A stretch of 64,000 nucleotides of DNA from Planctomycetaceae bacterium (GCA_019636285.1 JAHBXV010000019.1:46654-110653), one strand, 5' to 3'. Numbered from the stretch's first letter, positions 42,482 through 57,965 are shown. Program-made: numbers and translations. Notes: generated from the sequence alone by a model not told the origin.

Positions 42482-42815
42482 CCAGCGGGCCGATGATCGC
42501 GATGTGCCCCACATCGCCATGCATTTCGATGCCGGAGGCATCGCAGAATGTAGCCGTGGGTCGCGCAGCGCACCCACGGAATTGAAGCTAAAATAAGACA
42601 ATTCGACCCCCGCAGGGGGTCGCAGACCGAGCGTTCCCTGCGACCCCGATCCGGGGGCGGAAGACTCCTTTCGGTTCCTTATTCCGTGGGTGCGTTGCGC
42701 GACCCACGGCTACCCTCTTCGACCGCTTCGCGGTCGTGAAACACGCGATGCCATCAACTCATGGAACCGGCGTCATACGTCTCCGTGACCAATCACGTTA
42801 AACGCATCGACTCGC
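42482..42815. repeat. Gene-free repeat region with two R1 copies and a GC hairpin
   Basis: R1 copies at 42550-42581 (plus orientation) and 42683-42714 (inverted) flank an imperfect GC hairpin at about 42604-42657 related to 2347-2403, and a cgaccgcttcgcggtcg hairpin at about 42719-42736. The order mirrors 2293-2483, so the whole composite is repeated at two sites 40 kb apart. Confidence 0.8.
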
Positions 42816-44129
42816 TTACGCCGCAGCGCGTGCCATCTCATTCGCATTCAGAATCGCACCAATCGCCGTCAGCGTTCGCGCGGTGGCTCCTTGCTGTGAT
42901 GCGACGAATTGACGAGCTGCTGCTCCGCGGCGCGCGCGAAGTTCGGAATCGCTCAACAATCGACGGACTGCTTCTCGTAGCGTCGCTTCGTCCGTGATGA
43001 CCTCGGCGGCGCCGCACTCCAACAGCGCGTCAGACTCGCGCTGGAAGTTCCAGGTGTTCGGGCCGAACAGCACCGGGATGCCGTATCCCGCTGGTTCCAG
43101 CATATTTTGCCCGCCGCGGCGAGTCAGGCTTCCTCCGACGAAGGCGACGTCCGCCAATCCCCAACACGCCTGCAATTCACCGAGCGTATCGAGGAGACGC
43201 ACTGCTGGAATCGAACCGGTATCAATGGGAGTCGCGGAGTGGCTACGTCGAATGAGCGGCAAGCCTTCGCTGACCACCATCGCGGCGACTTCCTCGAAGC
43301 GCTCCTTATGGCGCGGCACCAGCACCAGCCGCAGTCGGGGAAATTCCGCGACCAGCGAACGCCACGCGCGAACGGCCAGCAGTTCTTCGGGGTCCTGCGT
43401 GCTCCCCGCGATCAACACCATGTCATCTCGCGAGAGTTGAAAGGCGGATCGCAAATCCGTCGTCGCCGGGTTGTCGCGGGCCAACTGGGCGCGGTCGAAC
43501 TTGATGTTGCCCGTGACCGTCACGCGTTCAGCCGGGGCCCCGAGGTCGATGAATCGCTCGCGGTACGCCTCGTTCTGCACCCCCAGCCAATGGAAGCGTG
43601 ACAACAACGCCCGCATGACGGGACGAATCCGCCGATAACCGCGATGGCTTTTCGCACCCAGGCGTCCGTTGACGATGACCAACGGCACGCCGGCTCGTGA
43701 TGCCGCCAGCACGAAATTGGGCCAGATCTCCAATTCCACCAGCGCAATCAGCGATGGTCGCAGCGATGCGATCGCATGACGGACCGCCCAGGTGAAGTCG
43801 AACGGAAACCACGTGACCGTAGCGAAGGGATATTTCGACCGGGCCGTGTCATACCCGGTTTCGGTCGTCGTGGTAATCACCACTTCTCGGCGCGGATCGC
43901 TTGCCAGATCCCGCACCAGAAGTTCGATCTGCAGAACTTCCCCAACGCTGACGGCATGAATCCAGACGCACTCGCGCTCGGGATGCTGCCGCGTCAATCG
44001 GCCGGTCAGCTTTTCTGGCCAGCCGCGACGATGCTTCCCCAGCCTCACCCGTCGATAGACGAGCCACGGCGAGACGACGACCAACAGCGCCGCATAGACC
44101 GCGTTCAGCAGCCAGCCAAGTCCGGGCAT
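42816..44129 (-). CDS. waaA: 3-deoxy-D-manno-octulosonic acid (Kdo) transferase
   Basis: A 437-residue membrane-anchored GT-B enzyme that adds Kdo to lipid A precursor. It has the N-terminal membrane helix LLNAVYAALLVVVSPWLVYR, then ECVWIHAVSVGEVLQIELLV (catalytic region with Glu), TTTTETGYDTA, FPFDFTWAVRHAIASLRPSL, LVELEIWPNFVLAA, VPLVIVNGRLGAKSHRGYRR, and late NWL-type ELQACWGLADVAFVGGSL with the GQNMLEPAGYGIPVLFGPNT block. All WaaA landmarks present. It shows that the host makes LPS. Next to secA with a 38-base gap on the same strand. Confidence 0.93.
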   Translation of the reverse strand: MPGLGWLLNAVYAALLVVVSPWLVYRRVRLGKHRRGWPEKLTGRLTRQHPERECVWIHAVSVGEVLQIELLVRDLASDPRREVVITTTTETGYDTARSKYPFATVTWFPFDFTWAVRHAIASLRPSLIALVELEIWPNFVLAASRAGVPLVIVNGRLGAKSHRGYRRIRPVMRALLSRFHWLGVQNEAYRERFIDLGAPAERVTVTGNIKFDRAQLARDNPATTDLRSAFQLSRDDMVLIAGSTQDPEELLAVRAWRSLVAEFPRLRLVLVPRHKERFEEVAAMVVSEGLPLIRRSHSATPIDTGSIPAVRLLDTLGELQACWGLADVAFVGGSLTRRGGQNMLEPAGYGIPVLFGPNTWNFQRESDALLECGAAEVITDEATLREAVRRLLSDSELRARRGAAARQFVASQQGATARTLTAIGAILNANEMARAAA

Positions 44130-44166
44130 CCTTGCCCTTTCCTCAGAGGTTCCTGTCAGCCGCGCA

Positions 44167-47721
<3,555 letters not shown>

Positions 47722-48305
47722 GTCGTCCGTGCGACGGAACCGGCGGCCGAGATTCGGCGACGGGTCTCCGCGTCAGTGATAAAGATTCAAACCGCCCCGA
47801 AAACGAGGGGATTCGAAGACTCTAAGAATGTCCCTATTCCGAGTCGCTCGCCCGTGATGGCGAGTGTCTCTTTCCGTGTGATTGACCCGCCAGGAATTCG
47901 ATTCCTGCCATCCTGGCGGTTCCGCAAAGCCAGCGCGACCGCTTTCGACAGCCGACGCACCGTCCCTTCCGTGACGCAACTTCTCTCCAACTCGAAGGTT
48001 AGTAATTGTCGCCGTATTGGTCAATGGCGGGTCAGCTCTCTCCCCGGACACGAATCGGGCAACCACCGTGCCAACTCCCGCCAGATTGACAATCTCTCCA
48101 TCCAAACAGACTGACGGCCCCAACAGGCAGCTCTTCCTGAAAAGCCGCCGATGTCATCGGCGGTCTTCCGGGATCATCGCTGCGGCGCCTGGCTTTGCCC
48201 GCGAAAGTCAGTGTTCAATCCGACTCGCGCCCCTAAAATGAACCAGCCCCTGGCACGCCGAGCTTTCGCGCCTCGTTTCCGCCACCCGCCAATCAGGAAT
48301 TCCGC
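47722..48305. other. Gene-free divergent spacer
   Basis: 584 bases between divergent secA and the AAA ATPase gene. No credible gene. Contains the R6 hairpin copy (48139-48169, gaaaagccgccgatgtcatc then ggcggtcttcc). Both promoters are expected here but no clear -35/-10 pair stands out. Confidence 0.45.
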
Positions 48306-49733
48306 ATGATCGAACGACCCGGAACTTTGGGAGAACTGCGGGCCAGCGGGTATCGGTCGCGTTCCGTCAAACAGGAAATGCGGGCCAACCTCATCCGTCG
48401 GCTGCGCGACGGCGAACCGCTGTTTCCGGGCATCGTCGGTTACGAGGAAACCGTCCTCCCTGAAATCATCAACGGGGTTTTGTCGCTGCACGATCTCCTG
48501 TTTCTGGGTCTGCGCGGGCAGGGCAAAACACGCATGCTGCGCATGCTGGTGCAACTTCTGGACGAAGCCATTCCCGTTGTGGCCGGGTCCGAAATCCGCG
48601 ACGACCCGTTTCACCCCCTGTCGCGCTACGCCCGTCAGCAGGTCGCCGCGCTGGGAGACGCCTGCCCCATCGACTGGGTCGGCCGGGAAGACCGCTACCT
48701 GGAAAAACTTGCGACGCCGGACGTGACAATCGCCGACCTCATTGGCGAAATCGATCTGGTGAAGCACGCCGAAGGCCGCCACCTCTCCAGCGAAGACGTT
48801 CTGCACTTCGGGCTCATTCCCCGTAGCCACAGGGGTATTTTCTGTATGAATGAGCTGCCCGACCTCAGCCCCCGCATTCAGGTCGGCCTGTTCAACGTGC
48901 TCGAAGAGCGCGACGTACAGATTCGCGGCTTCCCGGTTCGCCTGGAACTCGATGTCTGCATGGTATTCAGCGCCAATCCCGAGGATTACACCAACCGGGG
49001 TCGTATCGTTACCCCGCTGAAGGACCGGATTGGCTCGGTCGTCCGCACCCACTACCCGCTGACGCGCGACCTGGGTATCCGCATTACCGACGAAAATGCC
49101 TGGACGCGTCGCGATGACAGTTCGCCAGTTGTCGTCCCGCATCTCATCAAGGAAGTCGTCGAAGAAGTCTCACGGCTGGCCCGGACGAGTCCCCACGTCA
49201 ACCAGGCGTCGGGCGTCAGCGTGCGGATGTCAATCGCGAACTTCGAAAACGTCGTCTCCAACGCCGAACGCCGCGCTCTGGTCGCGGGCGAAGCGGTCCC
49301 CGTCGCCCGCATTGCCGACCTCGTCCATCTGGCTCCCAGTTCGCGGGGAAAGCTCGAACTGTCGATGGCCGAGGATCCTGGGCAGGAGGATGAACTTCTC
49401 AAGCGGATCATTTCGGAAGCCATCAAGACCGTCTTCGATGCCCACTTCAACCCGAAGCAGTTCCGCAACGTGGTCGAACAGTTCGAGAACAACCAGCGTC
49501 TGGAAGTCGCCGATTCGATGACGGCTGACGAAATCTGGACCTGCGTCCGTGCCCTCCCGGCTCTCGCCAAACACGCCGAGGAAATGGCTGGCCGACTCGA
49601 ACCCGCGCTCCTCGACTCGCCCGCACGTGCTGGCTACCTTGCAGGGATCGCCGAGTTCCTCCTCGAAGCCCTGCACAGCCACAACCGCCTGAACCGCACG
49701 GCCAAGGCCGGAAAGACGGCATTCGGCGTCTGA
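48306..49733 (+). CDS. MoxR/ChlI-type AAA+ ATPase
   Basis: A 475-residue protein of the magnesium-chelatase ChlI/MoxR type. Motifs: HDLLFLGLRGQGKTRMLRML with the P-loop GLRGQGKT, GIFCMNELPDL at the Walker B site (Asn in place of the usual Asp before Glu), and sensor-like CMVFSANPEDYTNRGRIVTP with arginine-finger part PLKDRIGSVV. The NELPDL variant is known to me from a subfamily of these proteins, so it may not mean loss of activity. These ATPases normally pair with a VWA-domain protein; none is adjacent here. It stands alone between secA and shc. Confidence 0.85.
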   Translation: MIERPGTLGELRASGYRSRSVKQEMRANLIRRLRDGEPLFPGIVGYEETVLPEIINGVLSLHDLLFLGLRGQGKTRMLRMLVQLLDEAIPVVAGSEIRDDPFHPLSRYARQQVAALGDACPIDWVGREDRYLEKLATPDVTIADLIGEIDLVKHAEGRHLSSEDVLHFGLIPRSHRGIFCMNELPDLSPRIQVGLFNVLEERDVQIRGFPVRLELDVCMVFSANPEDYTNRGRIVTPLKDRIGSVVRTHYPLTRDLGIRITDENAWTRRDDSSPVVVPHLIKEVVEEVSRLARTSPHVNQASGVSVRMSIANFENVVSNAERRALVAGEAVPVARIADLVHLAPSSRGKLELSMAEDPGQEDELLKRIISEAIKTVFDAHFNPKQFRNVVEQFENNQRLEVADSMTADEIWTCVRALPALAKHAEEMAGRLEPALLDSPARAGYLAGIAEFLLEALHSHNRLNRTAKAGKTAFGV

Positions 49734-49750
49734 CTTCACCACGACCTCTC

Positions 49751-49780
49751 GGGGAGCGCTCCCCGTTGGGTCGCGGCTAA
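49751..49780 (+). repeat. Dispersed repeat R4, copy 3
   Basis: Copy of ggggagcgctccccgttggg with tcgcggctaa located between convergent AAA ATPase and squalene-hopene cyclase genes, where it may act in transcript ending. Matches 358-389 and 21360-21393. Confidence 0.75.
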
Positions 49781-49783
49781 GAA

Positions 49784-51877
49784 TTACTCCGCCACCGCCT
49801 CGCGATAGCGCGCCAGCGCCATCAGCGGGAAGTAGATTCGGTAGTAGTGATACCGCAGGTAAAATACTCGCGGGAAACCTGTTCCGGTGAACTCGGTTTC
49901 GTCCCAGGTTCCGTCGTCTTTTTGTGTCGACAACAGGTAGTCGACGCCCATCCGGGCCGATTCCGAGTTGGCTTCGCCAGCCGAGATCAGGCCCAGAAGC
50001 GCCCACGCGGTTTGCGAGGCGGTCGTCGGTCCGCTGCCTCGTAGTTCCGGATGATCGTACGTTGCGGCGGTCTCGCCCCAGCCGCCGTTGGGTTGCTGCT
50101 TGAGCTTCAGCCATTCCGCCCCGCGGCGCAATCGAGGATCGGACGGGGACACGCCGTACGCGGTCAGTCCCTGCAACACCTGCCAGGTGCCGTACAGGTA
50201 ATTGACGCCCCAGCGGCCGATCCAGCAAAAGTCCGACTGCTGATCGCGCCAGACGAAGTCCAGCGCGGCCTGCAAGCGTTCATCGCGCGGTGACACACCC
50301 AAGAGGCCGTAGGCTTCGAGCACTCGCGCCGTGATGTCAGCCGTGCTGGGGTCGATCATCGCGTTATGGTCGGCGAACGGTACTTTCGTGAGAAACTCGC
50401 GCGTATTGTCCGCATCAAAGGCTCCCCAGCCCCCGTCGCGCGATTGCATCGCCAAGAGCCAATTCGCGCCGCGGCCGATTGCCTCGAACAGCCGCTGATT
50501 CTTGAGCAGGTCGCCCACCGCCACCTGGCTGCTGGACGATTTGCCGGTCAGAACCGGCAGACGGCCCTTTTCCCGCCGCGCGGGAAGATCGAGCTGCCAC
50601 GACTCGCCGTCGTTCTTCGGCAGCATCTTCGAGAACGCGATGAGCACCATCGCCGTGTCGTCAACGTCGGGATAAAACTCGTTGCGGTATTCAAAATACC
50701 AACCGGCCGGCGGAACATCGGGATGCCGTAGCGACCAGTCGCCCGGTTCGGTGACTTCATGGTCGAGCAGCCAGTCGACCCCTTTCTGGATCGCCGGATC
50801 AGTCTCGGACACACCCGCATCGCGGAGCGCGATCAGCGAGATCGCAGTGTCCCAAACAGGTGACAGGCAGGGTTGCAAGTGGACCGAGTCGCCGTCTTCC
50901 ACCATCAGCTTGTCGAGTTCACGCATCTGCGCGACGATGACCGGGTGATCGGCCGGATAGCCCAGGCTCCGGAGACCAATAATCGTCCACACGATCGGCG
51001 GAAAGATCGCTCCGAGGCCGTCGCTCATCTCCAGTCGATCGAGAATCCACTTCTCGGCCAGGCGCACGGCGCGGGGCCGCCACATCGGCAGGCCAATCCG
51101 CTCGCAGGTCTTGATGCCGCGATCGACCAGCCGGAAGAACGTCGTCCAGGAAAACACGCCCGGTTTTTCGCCGTCGTGGTTCACGCCCTGAATGTCGCGC
51201 GGCATCCGCTTTTCGGCGCTGGCATACAGTTCCGTCAGCCGACAGTCTGCCGGAACCGCACGGACCGGGCGCTCCGCCCACAACAGGCTCAACGGGACCA
51301 CGATCGTTCGCGACCACGCGGACATTTCAGACAGGTTGATTGGAAACCACTGCGGCAACAGCACCATTTCGGGCGGCACCGCAGGGCAATCGGCGTAGGA
51401 GATGATTCCCAGCATCGCGAGGTAATACCGCGTGAAGCTGTTGACCCTCTCGATGCCCCCGGCCGAGAGAATGGCGGCCCGTGCGCGGGCGAGGCAGGGC
51501 GAGTCGGCCGGTTCGCCGGCCAGCCGCAATGCCAGATAGGCTTTCACCGACCCGGACAGTTCAATGGTCCCGCCGGGAAACATGGCCCAACCCCCATGAG
51601 GGGCCTGCTGATGCCGAAGCGATTCGGCGAGCCGCGCGACGATGGGGGTCTTTTCCAGCCCGAGGAACGCCAGCAGCAGCAGATACTCGGATTCGAGGAT
51701 CGAGTCCCCTTCGAGTTCGGCGCACCAGTGCCCGTCGGGATGCTGCTGGGCGAGCAGCCAGTTGCGGGTCCGTTCCACGGCCGCGCAGAGGCGATCCCCC
51801 TCGGCGGTGGTGGTTCGCAGGCCGGGCAACAGCGCGGCATCAGGGCCAGACGAGAACCGGGGAGCGTCGTTGCTCAT
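49784..51877 (-). CDS. shc: Squalene-hopene cyclase
   Basis: A 697-residue triterpene cyclase that makes hopene from squalene in the membrane. The catalytic acid motif DVDDTAM is near residue 405. QW repeats: HPDGHWCAELEGDSI, HQQAPHGGWAMFPGG, WLLAMQSRDGGWGAFD, WIGRWGVNYLYGTWQVL, LKLKQQPNGGWGE, LLSTQKDDGTWDE. The middle shows GVFSWTTFFRLVDRGIKTCE. Length and motifs fit bacterial SHC. The ATG at 51877 is preferred. Hopanoids are membrane sterol analogues made by many planctomycetes. No other hopanoid genes are adjacent. Confidence 0.95.
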   Translation of the reverse strand: MSNDAPRFSSGPDAALLPGLRTTTAEGDRLCAAVERTRNWLLAQQHPDGHWCAELEGDSILESEYLLLLAFLGLEKTPIVARLAESLRHQQAPHGGWAMFPGGTIELSGSVKAYLALRLAGEPADSPCLARARAAILSAGGIERVNSFTRYYLAMLGIISYADCPAVPPEMVLLPQWFPINLSEMSAWSRTIVVPLSLLWAERPVRAVPADCRLTELYASAEKRMPRDIQGVNHDGEKPGVFSWTTFFRLVDRGIKTCERIGLPMWRPRAVRLAEKWILDRLEMSDGLGAIFPPIVWTIIGLRSLGYPADHPVIVAQMRELDKLMVEDGDSVHLQPCLSPVWDTAISLIALRDAGVSETDPAIQKGVDWLLDHEVTEPGDWSLRHPDVPPAGWYFEYRNEFYPDVDDTAMVLIAFSKMLPKNDGESWQLDLPARREKGRLPVLTGKSSSSQVAVGDLLKNQRLFEAIGRGANWLLAMQSRDGGWGAFDADNTREFLTKVPFADHNAMIDPSTADITARVLEAYGLLGVSPRDERLQAALDFVWRDQQSDFCWIGRWGVNYLYGTWQVLQGLTAYGVSPSDPRLRRGAEWLKLKQQPNGGWGETAATYDHPELRGSGPTTASQTAWALLGLISAGEANSESARMGVDYLLSTQKDDGTWDETEFTGTGFPRVFYLRYHYYRIYFPLMALARYREAVAE

Positions 51878-52213
51878 GTTTCCGGGGATCCTTCCCGAGA
51901 GAAAATGGGGACTCATCCGCGACCGTCTCCAAAACGGCAGCAGACAAGATTCGCGGTCAAATCATACTGCCGACCGCAAAATGACCGCAAGAACAGAGTG
52001 GTTGGTGATTGGTGGGCGGTGGTTTGTGGAAGAGGAATGGGGGAGGAGGGAGGGGGAGACGCGGGGCGAAGGACCGCGAGGCTCCGCCTCGCACCCCTCA
52101 GACGAGGCAGAGCCTCGGCCAGTAGCGTTCCCACCAAGTGCATGGGGACGAGAGTGTTTCCAGTTCGAATTTAGAATTTCGAATTTAGAATTTCATATTT
52201 CGTCCTTTGACCC
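51878..52213. other. Gene-free spacer with AT-rich and phrase-like repeats
   Basis: About 336 bases between the cyclase start and the Nramp-related gene end. Holds phrase-like stretches (gtggttggtgattggtggg; gggggaggagggagggggag) and an AT-rich tract at about 52158-52200 made of gaatttagaatttcgaattt repeats. A related tract occurs at about 18255-18290. No gene seen. Confidence 0.5.
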
Positions 52214-53740
52214 TCAACCCATCACCAACGGCACGATCGCCAACCGGAAGGCTTGCAGCGTGAAATACCCGAAGAACGCACAGGCCCAGATCATCACCAC
52301 GAAACGGAACGGCCCGATCGCCACGCCGCGGCTGAGAATTTTGCTGTTCATGTACAACAGAATCGCGCAGTAAATGAACATGACCGCGCCGTTCATGGCC
52401 GCGGAAATCTCGATGAGAAGAATCGGTTGATCGAGTCCCGAACGCAGAATGAGCGACCCAATCGCGACTTCCGCCCATAAAAACAGGAAGTACAGCCGCG
52501 ACAGGCTCCACCATTCGTTGTCACGAAGATAGTTCACCTTCACGATGTCGGCCGCGATCCGTGAGACCGTATCGAGCACCCCCAGTTCGGTCGTCAGCAG
52601 AATGGCGATGCCCGCGACCAGATAACAGAGTTTCAGCACCCCGCCAGCCGGTCCTTCGCCAAGCGCGACCGCCTGCGCCCACACGAAGTTGAAACCGCCC
52701 CCCAATCCGCTTGCTGCGGGTCGCAGTTGGCCGGTTTCGTCGTACAGCAGGGAGTAGGTGATCAGCGACAGAAAGATGAGGCAGACCAGGCAGGTCATCA
52801 GGAAGCTGACGAAGTGCTCGATATTCGCGGCTCGCCACCAACCGCGCCACCGTGTCAGGTTTTCTTCGGTGTGATGAAAGTGGTAGCCAATTTCCGAGAT
52901 GGGCTCTTCGCGGCCGGTCAGCGGGCTCGTGATCCGGCCGACGTAGCTTCCCATCCCATAGCCCTTCTCCTTGATGTAGTTGCTCTGACCCAGGTTGAGC
53001 GTTCCCCCGACGCCGGCGAAGGCCAGCGCGCCGAGCAGCGTCATCATGCTGAGCGGCGAGTTGGTCAGATCCGGCAGGGTGCCGAACTTCGTCAGACCGG
53101 CTCCCATTGCCGCGACCGCGTCCCACCGGATCGTCACCACGCCAATCACTGCGATCAGTAACAGGACCGAGATCACCAGCCAGCTCTGAGCCGACTCCAC
53201 CGTATTGTAGACGACTGGCCCGGCGGTCAGGATCAGTCCCACAAGCACCAGGCTGGCAATTGCGATCGCGGTCGTGCCGTAGGCCCCGTATTGCAGGGCG
53301 CCGTTGACCTCGGCAATTTGCGGCCCCCAGACCAGCCAGCTCAACATCTGAGCCGCCCCCGTCGCCCAGCCGGGCCAGGCCCACGGCACCAGGTTGAGAA
53401 TCAGGAAGATCCACGCCCATTGCGGGCTCAGGCGGCAAAAGCCCGTGATCGCACTTTCTCCGGTCAGGAGAGTCCAGCGTTCGATCTCCATATTAATGTA
53501 AAACTGCGTGACCGCCCCCAACAGGCACGCCCAGAAAAACACAAACCCCGAGTGGTACACGATGTTCGGCCAGAGAATGAACTCGCCGGAGCCAAGAGCG
53601 AGTCCGGCCAGAATCAGGCTCGGTCCCATCATGCGCTGCCACGGCACGGGCGCGGGCATGTCTCGATAAGTGAGCGGGGGTAAGTACTTGTGGGGAATGA
53701 CCTCATCCGGAACCTGCACCGCCACGTCCGTCCCGCTCAT
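52214..53740 (-). CDS. Nramp-related divalent metal transporter
   Basis: A 508-residue membrane protein with about eleven hydrophobic segments. Near the N-terminus GPSLILAGLALGSGEFILWP resembles the first Nramp segment (the DPGN region is replaced by a Gly-rich LGSGE). Later segments: QSWLVISVLLLIAVIGVVTI, MMTLLGALAFAGVGGTLNLG, VSFLMTCLVCLIFLSLITYS and LAGIAILLTTELGVLDTVSR. It belongs to the Nramp-like group common in planctomycetes; the metal-binding residues of classical Nramp are not all evident, so substrate is uncertain. Confidence 0.75.
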   Translation of the reverse strand: MSGTDVAVQVPDEVIPHKYLPPLTYRDMPAPVPWQRMMGPSLILAGLALGSGEFILWPNIVYHSGFVFFWACLLGAVTQFYINMEIERWTLLTGESAITGFCRLSPQWAWIFLILNLVPWAWPGWATGAAQMLSWLVWGPQIAEVNGALQYGAYGTTAIAIASLVLVGLILTAGPVVYNTVESAQSWLVISVLLLIAVIGVVTIRWDAVAAMGAGLTKFGTLPDLTNSPLSMMTLLGALAFAGVGGTLNLGQSNYIKEKGYGMGSYVGRITSPLTGREEPISEIGYHFHHTEENLTRWRGWWRAANIEHFVSFLMTCLVCLIFLSLITYSLLYDETGQLRPAASGLGGGFNFVWAQAVALGEGPAGGVLKLCYLVAGIAILLTTELGVLDTVSRIAADIVKVNYLRDNEWWSLSRLYFLFLWAEVAIGSLILRSGLDQPILLIEISAAMNGAVMFIYCAILLYMNSKILSRGVAIGPFRFVVMIWACAFFGYFTLQAFRLAIVPLVMG

Positions 53741-54144
53741 CTTGGAGGCCTTGTCAGAAGTACAATGTTGTTCAGCCTGGTAGATCGCCTTTCAAATTCC
53801 GGCCACCGCGAAGCGTACCCGATTCCGGGGGCGAGGAACCCTGCTAGAGCCGAGTTTCGTTGTAATTCCGAGTCGTCAAATTCGTCAGAACTGATTTGGC
53901 GATAAGACGTTCTTGCCAGGCGACACATTCCGGGCGTGTTTTAAAGCCCCCAAATTGCCCATACGGCTGCTCTCCCCTTGAATACCCCCTGTTCGCGCGG
54001 ACAGGCTGGAAATCGCATCCGTTAGCCTTTATAATCCGTTGGCACGCCGGTTGTTCAGCAACCAGCGCAGCCAGGTTCCGTTTTCGAGAGTGGACGTCGT
54101 TGATGTCCCCGTCCGCGGCCCTGGACCCCAACCAGGAGTCGCAG
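53741..54144. other. Gene-free divergent spacer upstream of helicase gene
   Basis: About 400 bases between divergent transporter and helicase genes. The helicase frame extends back through here but reads unlike the family and lacks a ribosome site before 54145. A long 5' leader is possible, as is common for cold-responsive DEAD-box genes; no motif proves it. Confidence 0.4.
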
Positions 54145-55662
54145 ATGAACTTCGCGGACTTCGGTCTCGATCCCTCCCTCCTAAAGGCTTTGGAGGAAGA
54201 AGGTTACAAGCGACCGACCCCCATCCAGGCCATGAGCATTCCGGAAATCATGTCCGGACGCGACGTGATGGGATCGGCTCAGACCGGCACTGGCAAGACG
54301 GCCGCGTTTCTCCTTCCCACGATTCACCGTCTCCTGAAGTCGGGTCACTCGCAGCCAGTCCATCCCCGGCCCCTGCGGATCCTGGTGCTGGCTCCCACTC
54401 GCGAACTCGCCATCCAGATCGGACAGGCGGCCGAAGTCTACGCCCGTCATACAACCCTGCGCTGGGCCGTCGTGGTCGGCGGTGTCAGCCCGCACCCCCA
54501 GATCCGGTCGCTCCGCAGTGGCGTCGATCTGCTGGTCGCCACTCCCGGACGGCTGGCCGACCTGCAGCAGCAAGGTTACATCGATCTGCGGACGGTCGAG
54601 TATTTCATTCTCGACGAAGCCGACCGCATGCTCGACATGGGCTTCCTGCCCGAAGTCGAGCGCCTGATCAGCCGTCTTCCCGAAAACCGCCAGACGCTGT
54701 TCTTCTCGGCGACGCTTCCCCGACCGATCATTTCACTGGCGGAGCGGATTCTGAACGATCCGATCCGCGTCCGGGTTTCCGCGACCAAGCCCGACGCCGA
54801 CTCGATCAACCAGTCGGTCTGCTTCGTCGACAAGTCGCAAAAGACACGAGTGCTCGCCGCGATGTTGAGTACTCCCGCCGTCAAGCGGGCGATTGTCTTT
54901 ACGCGAACCAAACACGGGGCCGACCGGGTCACGCGGCAGTTGCTGCAGGCCGGGATTCGGGCCGAAGCCCTGCACGGCAACAAAAGTCAGCAGGCACGGC
55001 AGAAGACGCTTGAGCGGTTCCGCAACCATCGCCCGCCGGTCCTTGTGGCGACGGACGTTGTCGCACGCGGTCTCGACGTCGACGGTGTCTCGCACGTCTT
55101 GAATTACGACCTGCCGAACGAACCCGAGACCTACGTTCATCGTATCGGCCGGACCGGCCGTGCGGGGGCGGCCGGCATCGCTGTCTCGTTCTGCGATTCC
55201 AGCGAAAAGCCGCTGCTGAAGGCCATCGAGCGATTGCTCAAGCGTCCGCTACCAGTCGAAGCCGTTCAAACGACGGACGCTGGAACGCCGACCGTGGCGA
55301 CACCGGAACTTCCCGAACTCGAAATCCCGGTGCAGCAATATCGTCCCGTCCACCGGACCCCCCCGAAGTCGCGGACTCGCAACGCTGGGACCGCTCGAAA
55401 TGCGGGGGCAACTCGAAATACTGGGCCAGCAACGGGCGAAAAGCCTCGCCGTCGTCCAGAAGCGGCGAAGTCCGGATCAAGCGGTCAGCGCTCCAGCCCG
55501 CGCAGTTCAGCCAAGCCGGCAGCTGCCGCGACGCCGACCGCTCGCAAGCCGCAACGACCGGCTGGCAATGCCCAGGCGCAGAAGGGGCCTGCCCCTCGTA
55601 GCGGTGGCGGCAAGCCGGCTGCGAAGCCGAATAGCAACAACGCTCGCCGCCGTCCTCGTTAG
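54145..55662 (+). CDS. DEAD-box RNA helicase (RhlE-like)
   Basis: A 505-residue helicase. Motifs: Q motif NFADFGLDPSLLKALEEEGY with KRPTPIQAMSIP, Walker A AQTGTGKTAAFLLP, PTRELAIQ, DEAD (FILDEADRMLDMGF), SAT (FFSATLPRP), and the C-lobe motifs VFTRTKHGADRV, ATDVVARGLDVDGVSHVLNY and HRIGRTGRAG. After residue 395 comes a basic, low-complexity tail with RNAG/RNTG-like repeats and a Lys/Arg/Pro-rich end, typical of RhlE proteins that bind RNA non-specifically. The ATG at 54145 has AGGAG eight bases upstream. Role: remodelling of RNA or ribosome assembly. Confidence 0.92.
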   Translation: MNFADFGLDPSLLKALEEEGYKRPTPIQAMSIPEIMSGRDVMGSAQTGTGKTAAFLLPTIHRLLKSGHSQPVHPRPLRILVLAPTRELAIQIGQAAEVYARHTTLRWAVVVGGVSPHPQIRSLRSGVDLLVATPGRLADLQQQGYIDLRTVEYFILDEADRMLDMGFLPEVERLISRLPENRQTLFFSATLPRPIISLAERILNDPIRVRVSATKPDADSINQSVCFVDKSQKTRVLAAMLSTPAVKRAIVFTRTKHGADRVTRQLLQAGIRAEALHGNKSQQARQKTLERFRNHRPPVLVATDVVARGLDVDGVSHVLNYDLPNEPETYVHRIGRTGRAGAAGIAVSFCDSSEKPLLKAIERLLKRPLPVEAVQTTDAGTPTVATPELPELEIPVQQYRPVHRTPPKSRTRNAGTARNAGATRNTGPATGEKPRRRPEAAKSGSSGQRSSPRSSAKPAAAATPTARKPQRPAGNAQAQKGPAPRSGGGKPAAKPNSNNARRRPR

Positions 55663-56017
55663 GTCGTGAAGTTCAGTGCGGACGGGCAGATTGCCCGTCC
55701 ATGAACCGACTTTTGCCGTGTTGAGCCAGGATGGTATGGGCTCCGCGAGCGCGCGTCGTAATGGCTGATTCTTTGTGCGCGCACTGACCGAGTCAATGGG
55801 CGCCGCAGATCAAGTCGTCGAGTCGCCCGCCCCTTGTCGCGTGTCCGTGCGGCGGAAAGCCCCCCCCAGAGCTGGGCTGGACGCAACTCGCTGCCTGAAC
55901 TACATCTCCCTGGTTGTGACAGGTTTCTGCCGATTCTCGAATCGGTCGTCCTGGTTACGGGGGCCACGGGATGTCGGCCCTTGGGGGTGAAAGTTCTTCC
56001 GGTCGAAGGATGCGATC
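55663..56017. other. Gene-free spacer after the helicase gene
   Basis: About 355 bases between the DEAD-box gene and the CapD-type gene, both plus strand. It contains the 9-base-pair hairpin at 55680-55700 and otherwise no named repeat or credible gene. Confidence 0.4.
55680..55700 (+). terminator. Possible terminator hairpin
   Basis: ggacgggca gat tgcccgtcc forms a perfect 9-base stem with a 3-base loop just after the helicase stop. No immediate T-run; a short run lies about 12 bases later. Could end the helicase transcript. Confidence 0.4.
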
Positions 56018-57862
<1,845 letters not shown>

Positions 57863-57965
57863 AGGTCTGGGGGGTCTGCGCAGCATGCATGCGACAGTGC
57901 AGCGAAACACCCTGGTTTGACGACCTCTTCCCCGAGACGCGCTTTCCTCTCCCATTGGGGTCGCC

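Noticed and set aside
47776..48114. Plus-strand frame in the secA/ATPase spacer
   Set aside because: Random-looking composition rich in Arg and Ser, no ribosome site, no recognisable motif.
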